A DNA stretch of 9,473 bases from Desulfobacterales bacterium. Lineage in GTDB: Bacteria; Desulfobacterota; Desulfobacteria; Desulfobacterales; Desulfobacteraceae. A program made the position numbers and the translations under genes. Within the stretch, counting starts at the first letter, position 1. Each line of letters starts with the position of its first letter. Below the pieces are notes generated by a model. The model saw nothing but the letters and a program-made list of their open reading frames with translations, did no database searches and had not been told where the DNA came from. The stretch is from the NCBI GenBank assembly GCA_022361135.1, contig JAKSBM010000519.1, positions 1 through 9,473 of the forward strand, in the 5' to 3' direction. Of this stretch, positions 7,596 through 9,473 are shown piece after piece.

Positions 7596-7678
7596 ATACT
7601 TCGGGTTTGATACCCATGGCCGAAGGATCCCGATGTGGGAATGGCCCGGGTGAAATTTAAAGGATGACCCCTTGGAGA

Positions 7679-8011
7679 CTACCTATGGTCCCCACACAGG
7701 CTTTCCCGGAAGGATTCATAGGGCATGATGTCCTGGTGGCGGGCCTTCCAATGCTGGGCCATGCCGCCCCAGCCTTTGCCTTTGAAGGTTTGGCCGCAGA
7801 TGGGACAGGAACGGGGGCCGTCCACGGGCATATTGGCCACGCAGGCCATGCAGACGGATTCCACATGGTTTTTCCCATTGTTGAGGCGATAAATGGCCCG
7901 GGGACCGGAGGCATTCATGAGCACGCCCATGGAGATGACTTTCACCTGTTCTCCGTTGTAGTCAAATTCAGCACCCTTGATCCATGCATCCCGAAGTCCC
8001 ATAAATGCCAT
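7679..8011 (-). CDS. Small zinc-ribbon / C2H2-like protein of unknown function
   Basis: I do not recognise this 110-residue protein. The N-terminal half (1-50) is a probable beta-rich segment without cysteines: GAEFDYNGEQVKVISMGVL and a region containing AIYRLNNGK. The C-terminal half carries two CxxC pairs, Cys54/Cys57 (VCMACV) and Cys69/Cys72 (SCPICGQTF), then His87 and His92 (MAQHWKARH). The set could bind one zinc as a four-Cys ribbon (CX2C-X11-CX2C) or as a C2H2-like finger (CX2C-X14-HX4H); a lone Cys106 is near the end. It has no signal peptide or membrane segment. The ATG at 8011 is well supported by AAGGAG seven bases upstream, and a near-consensus promoter precedes it, so it is very likely expressed as a single gene. 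Zinc binding is inferred from the spacing of the Cys and His residues; nucleic-acid or protein binding is possible but not shown. Confidence 0.8.
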   Translation of the reverse strand: MAFMGLRDAWIKGAEFDYNGEQVKVISMGVLMNASGPRAIYRLNNGKNHVESVCMACVANMPVDGPRSCPICGQTFKGKGWGGMAQHWKARHQDIMPYESFRESLCGDHR

Positions 8012-8042
8012 AAAAGTTCTCCTTTTGAAATTTTTCGTCGAC

Positions 8043-8070
8043 TTTATGCCGACACCCTGCCCCTTGTCAA
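8043..8070 (-). promoter_or_regulatory. Candidate sigma70-type promoter for the zinc-binding protein gene
   Basis: On the minus strand a perfect TTGACA -35 (8070-8065) is followed after 16 bp by CATAAA (8048-8043), four of six matches to the -10 consensus. It lies 32 bp before the ATG at 8011 and its AAGGAG ribosome site, giving a short leader. No other promoter as good lies nearby. Confidence 0.55.
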
Positions 8071-8120
8071 GTCCCAGCCCGGGATTGCCCGACTCACGAC
8101 CACGGATGGATCTTTACTCA

Positions 8121-8228
8121 CATCCCCGGAAAGGGGATGGAATGAGGAATTCCCCCCATTGCAAATAAGGGGAAGATCGGGGAAAATTTTCCCAACGCAT
8201 CCAGGGAAAAATTCCCCACGATCCCTGG
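8121..8228. repeat. Cluster of inverted repeats with GGGGAA/TTCCCC-type arms
   Basis: Several symmetric elements lie in about 110 bp: CATCCCC/GGGGATG (8121-8127 with 8133-8139, five-base loop); TTCCCC at 8150-8155 with GGGGAA at 8169-8174; the perfect 14-bp palindrome GGGAAAATTTTCCC (8180-8193); and CCAGGGA/TCCCTGG (8201-8207 with 8222-8228). Bases 8175-8193 can also pair imperfectly with 8204-8223. The cluster sits between the ABC operon terminator and the promoter at 8043-8070, 50-160 bp upstream of the latter's -35, so it may be a regulator-binding array, part of the terminator structure or a palindromic repeat element. Confidence 0.45.
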
Positions 8229-8267
8229 AAATAAAAATCCCCCGGAGCGCAGGGCCCCGGGGGATTT
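8229..8267 (-). terminator. Rho-independent terminator of the amino-acid ABC transporter operon
   Basis: An 11-bp perfect stem, AAATCCCCCGG (8235-8245) with CCGGGGGATTT (8257-8267), encloses an 11-base loop. Read on the minus strand it ends in GATTTTTATTT. It begins about 32 nt after the stop of the ATPase gene at 8299. The strong GC stem with T run makes this the clearest terminator in the window. Confidence 0.9.
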
Positions 8268-8298
8268 CAACGTTGGGATAACGCTTGACCTCCCCCCA

Positions 8299-9030
8299 CT
8301 AGAGGATCTGCTTCAGGAACAGCTTGGTCCGGTCATGGGTGGGATTGGTAAAGAAATGTTCCGGTGTCCCCTCTTCGATGATCCGTCCTTCGTCCATGAA
8401 AATCACCCGGTCGCCCACTTCCCGTGCAAAGCCCATTTCATGGGTCACACAGACCATGGTCATGCCTTCCTTGGCCAGGGTTTTCATCACATCCAAGACC
8501 TCGCCGATCATCTCCGGGTCCAGGGCCGAGGTGGGCTCGTCAAAGAGCATGATTTTGGGATCCATGGCCAGGGCACGGGCAATGGCCACCCGTTGCTGCT
8601 GGCCGCCGGAAAGGTTGGAGGGCCAGGCATGGGCCTTCTGGGCAATGCCCACCTTTTCCAACAGGGCCATGGCCTTTTCCTCCCGTTCCTTTTTGGACCG
8701 CTTGCGCACCAGCTTCTGGGCCAGGGTCACATTGCCCAGCACGGTCTGGTGGGGAAAGAGGTTGAAGGATTGGAAAACCATGCCCATTTCCATGCGCACG
8801 TGGTTGATGTCGGTTTTGGGATCAAAAAGGTCCACCCCATCCACGAGAATCTGGCCGTGGTCCGCAGTTTCCAGGCGGTTGAGGCAACGCAGGAAGGTGG
8901 ATTTCCCGGAACCGGAGGGGCCGATGACCACCACCACTTCCCCGGCTTCAATGGTATTGGAGACATCCACCAATGCCTTGACTTCATGGGGCACGTAGAA
9001 TGTTTTATGTATGTTTTTTACGTCAATCAT
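8299..9030 (-). CDS. Polar amino-acid ABC transporter ATP-binding protein (GlnQ/HisP type)
   Basis: The 243-residue protein is the cytoplasmic ATPase that drives a polar amino-acid importer (PAAT family). Visible motifs in order: Walker [10 protein letters not shown] at 37-45; Q-loop in [20 protein letters not shown] near 80-100; ABC signature [19 protein letters not shown] near 137-155; Walker [16 protein letters not shown] near 157-170; H-switch in [14 protein letters not shown] near 192-205. The opening [23 protein letters not shown] and these signatures are typical of GlnQ, HisP and ArtP. Substrate cannot be told from the ATPase. The ATG at 9030 is chosen because AAAGGAGG lies about 11 nt upstream and it overlaps the permease stop as ATGA; an upstream in-frame ATG at 9066 would lie inside the permease gene and adds residues foreign to the family. 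The gene is last in its operon and is followed by a strong terminator. Confidence 0.95.
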   Translation of the reverse strand: MIDVKNIHKTFYVPHEVKALVDVSNTIEAGEVVVVIGPSGSGKSTFLRCLNRLETADHGQILVDGVDLFDPKTDINHVRMEMGMVFQSFNLFPHQTVLGNVTLAQKLVRKRSKKEREEKAMALLEKVGIAQKAHAWPSNLSGGQQQRVAIARALAMDPKIMLFDEPTSALDPEMIGEVLDVMKTLAKEGMTMVCVTHEMGFAREVGDRVIFMDEGRIIEEGTPEHFFTNPTHDRTKLFLKQIL

Positions 9031-9473
9031 TTGGTGGCGGTCCTCCTTTCCAGATACTGAACACACATGGAAAGCGTAAAGGTCATGGCCAAATAGAGAA
9101 TGGCACAGAGAAGCCAGAGTTCAAAGGTCTGGAGACTGGTGGTGATGCCTTCACGGGTGGCTTTGGTCAACTCCCGAATGGAGATCATGCCCAAAAGGGA
9201 GGAGTCCTTGATCAGATTAATGAACTGGCCGGCCAGGGGCGGCAGAATGGTCTTCAAGGCCTGGGGAAGGACGATGTGGAACATGCATTGGAAATAGGTC
9301 ATCCCCTGGGAGCGGGCCGCCTCCACCTGTCCGGGGTGGATGGCTTCGATGCCGGCCCTCACAATCTCCACCACATAGGCACCGGTGAAGATGGACAGGG
9401 CCATGATCCCGTACCATTCCGCGTGGAGTTTGGGAATCCCGTTCATGATGAGGATCTTGTTCATGGTGGTGCC
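9027..9473 (-). CDS. Polar amino-acid ABC transporter permease, C-terminal part
   Basis: This is the last 148 residues of an inner-membrane permease of the His/Glu/Gln/Arg/opine family; the 5' end lies beyond the right edge of the window and the frame is open to the last base, so the ATG at 9464 is probably internal. The sequence shows [19 protein letters not shown], the EAA loop [12 protein letters not shown] ending in VLPQA that contacts the ATPase, the motif [19 protein letters not shown], and a last membrane helix ([19 protein letters not shown]) followed by a basic tail ending YLERRTATK. All of these are family signatures. Its stop TGA overlaps the ATPase start as ATGA. A periplasmic solute-binding protein gene is expected upstream, outside the window, but is not seen here. 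Confidence 0.93.
   Translation of the reverse strand, partial: GTTMNKILIMNGIPKLHAEWYGIMALSIFTGAYVVEIVRAGIEAIHPGQVEAARSQGMTYFQCMFHIVLPQALKTILPPLAGQFINLIKDSSLLGMISIRELTKATREGITTSLQTFELWLLCAILYLAMTFTLSMCVQYLERRTATK

Larger units (their letters stand above)
7270..7678. other. Intergenic region of ~409 nt with hairpins and short reading frames, no confident gene
   Basis: This gap separates the HD gene and the 3' end of the zinc-binding protein gene, which converge on it. I see no tRNA, rRNA, known riboswitch or strong terminator. On the plus strand a 50-codon frame (ATG 7288 to TAA 7440) has no ribosome site. A second stretch (about 7427-7652) is protein-like only if a one-base shift is allowed at the C7 run 7537-7543, ending with KPYTAYFGFDTHGRRIPMW. 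On the minus strand a 46-codon frame (ATG 7617 to TGA 7477) covers the same bases. None is convincing alone. The second half could be a decayed gene, a repeat element or a structured RNA. Confidence 0.4.

Noticed and set aside
7597..7624. T-arm of a tRNA (GGGTTTGATACCC)
   Set aside because: The loop is five bases rather than seven and no acceptor, D or anticodon stems can be drawn around it.
8335..9060. 241-codon plus-strand open frame opposite the ABC ATPase gene
   Set aside because: Shadow frame; all Walker and signature motifs are on the minus strand.
1..9473. CRISPR array, insertion sequence or integration site
   Set aside because: No regularly spaced direct repeats, no transposase or integrase, and no terminal inverted repeats with target duplications were found.

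Overview
The window comes from a Gram-negative bacterium with moderately high GC. It encodes apolipoprotein N-acyltransferase (Lnt), an RlpA-type lipoprotein and an enzyme of LPS heptose synthesis (GmhB-like), all of which need an outer membrane. Gene content and sequence style fit a member of the Desulfobacterota (former Deltaproteobacteria), but that placement is an inference; there is no rRNA or other decisive marker here.

Layout. (1) Bases 1-3807, all on the minus strand, form an apparent operon read right to left: hsp20 (small heat-shock protein), lon (ATP-dependent protease, broken by a one-base frameshift at an A4 run), rlpA (SPOR-domain lipoprotein) and the start of gmhB, which leaves the window at its left edge. 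(2) Bases 3808-4042 are a divergent promoter region with a candidate sigma70-type promoter on each side and a 6-7-6 inverted repeat between them. (3) Bases 4043-7269, plus strand, form a tightly overlapping operon: lnt, prfB (release factor 2, with the classic programmed +1 frameshift at CTT-TGA-C) and an HD-domain phosphohydrolase of unknown substrate. (4) Bases 7270-7678 hold no confident gene, but contain two adjacent hairpins and short protein-like reading frames on both strands. (5) Bases 7679-8011, minus strand, encode a 110-residue protein with two CxxC pairs and an HxxxxH, of unknown function, with its own good promoter and ribosome site. (6) Bases 8112-8298 are packed with inverted repeats of a GGGGAA/TTCCCC type and include a strong intrinsic terminator. 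(7) Bases 8299-9473, minus strand, are the 3' end of a polar amino-acid ABC transporter operon: permease (cut by the window edge) and ATPase, overlapping by ATGA and ending at that terminator.

How the genes fit together: hsp20-lon is a proteostasis pair (holdase plus protease) followed by two cell-envelope genes; lnt-prfB-HD joins lipoprotein maturation with translation termination; the ABC genes import polar amino acids. The Lnt product would complete acylation of lipoproteins such as the RlpA encoded nearby. Nothing here is a recognisable new defence or mobile system. The points most worth checking are the lon frameshift, the 7.3-7.7 kb intergenic region, the small zinc-binding protein and the inverted-repeat cluster upstream of it.
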